From positions 1 through 14,765 of the forward strand of contig JAGLDW010000249.1 in NCBI GenBank assembly GCA_023145395.1: a DNA stretch of 14,765 nt. The letters run 5' to 3'. Within the stretch, counting starts at the first letter, position 1, and each line of letters opens with the position of its first letter. This stretch comes from Lentisphaeria bacterium. GTDB lineage: Bacteria; Verrucomicrobiota; Lentisphaeria; Oligosphaerales; Lenti-02. A program made the translations under genes and the position numbers. Positions 14,744-14,765 of the stretch are shown one piece after another. The notes beneath the pieces were generated by a model. The model ran no database searches. It worked only from the letters and a program-made list of their open reading frames with translations, and was not told the origin of the DNA.

Positions 14744-14765
14744 AGGCTCTTGCAGGACCCCACGC

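Noticed and set aside
1..14765. CRISPR array, tRNA, rRNA, insertion sequence or prophage genes
   Set aside because: I saw no regularly spaced direct repeats, no tRNA-like cloverleaf, no rRNA stretches and no transposase or integrase motifs.

Overview
The window carries two same-strand gene blocks from what looks like a moderately high-GC, Gram-negative (diderm) bacterium. The first block encodes an outer-membrane secretin with its inner-membrane assembly proteins. The second encodes a tripartite carboxylate (TRAP) uptake system with two catabolic enzymes. The style of the secretion genes (PilM fused to a PilN-like part, an Amuc_1100-like PilO protein of matching size) and of the catabolic genes (a cytosolic neutral-ceramidase-family enzyme plus a xylose-isomerase-like TIM barrel) suggests the PVC group (Verrucomicrobiota, Kiritimatiellota, Lentisphaerota, Planctomycetota) or a neighbouring phylum. 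There is no rRNA or marker gene here, so this placement is an inference.

Positions 1-473 hold no convincing gene. They contain a 47-nt imperfect inverted repeat (5-51 with 80-126) and several small hairpins, then the ribosome-binding site of the secretin gene.

Positions 474-8970 form a probable operon of six genes: a secretin (474-2774), a PilM-PilN fusion (2818-4683), a PilO/Amuc_1100-like protein (4680-5627), two tandem paralogous PilP/GspC-like proteins (5691-6395 and 6446-7132), and a GspE/PilB-type ATPase (7129-8970). Two junctions are ATGA stop/start overlaps and the other gaps are 63 nt or less. In the model drawn from type IV pilus and type II secretion families, the ATPase acts in the cytoplasm, PilM-PilN and PilO form the alignment platform, the PilP-like proteins bridge the periplasm, and the secretin is the outer-membrane pore. 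The polytopic PilC/GspF protein and the pilins or pseudopilins are not in the window. The block has a duplicated PilP-like gene, a 10-C homopolymer in the PilN part, and Gly- and Asp-rich insertions in the secretin.

Positions 8971-9308 are non-coding as far as I can see, with a (TCG)5 run and small dyads. Positions 9309-14743 are a second probable operon: neutral-ceramidase-family hydrolase, sugar-phosphate isomerase/epimerase-like protein, DctP lipoprotein, DctQ and DctM. The DctM protein continues about 125 residues past the normal end of the family, adding about four predicted membrane helices. The layout suggests uptake of an organic acid, possibly a sugar acid or amide conjugate, followed by cytosolic hydrolysis and isomerisation. 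The substrate cannot be read from the sequence.
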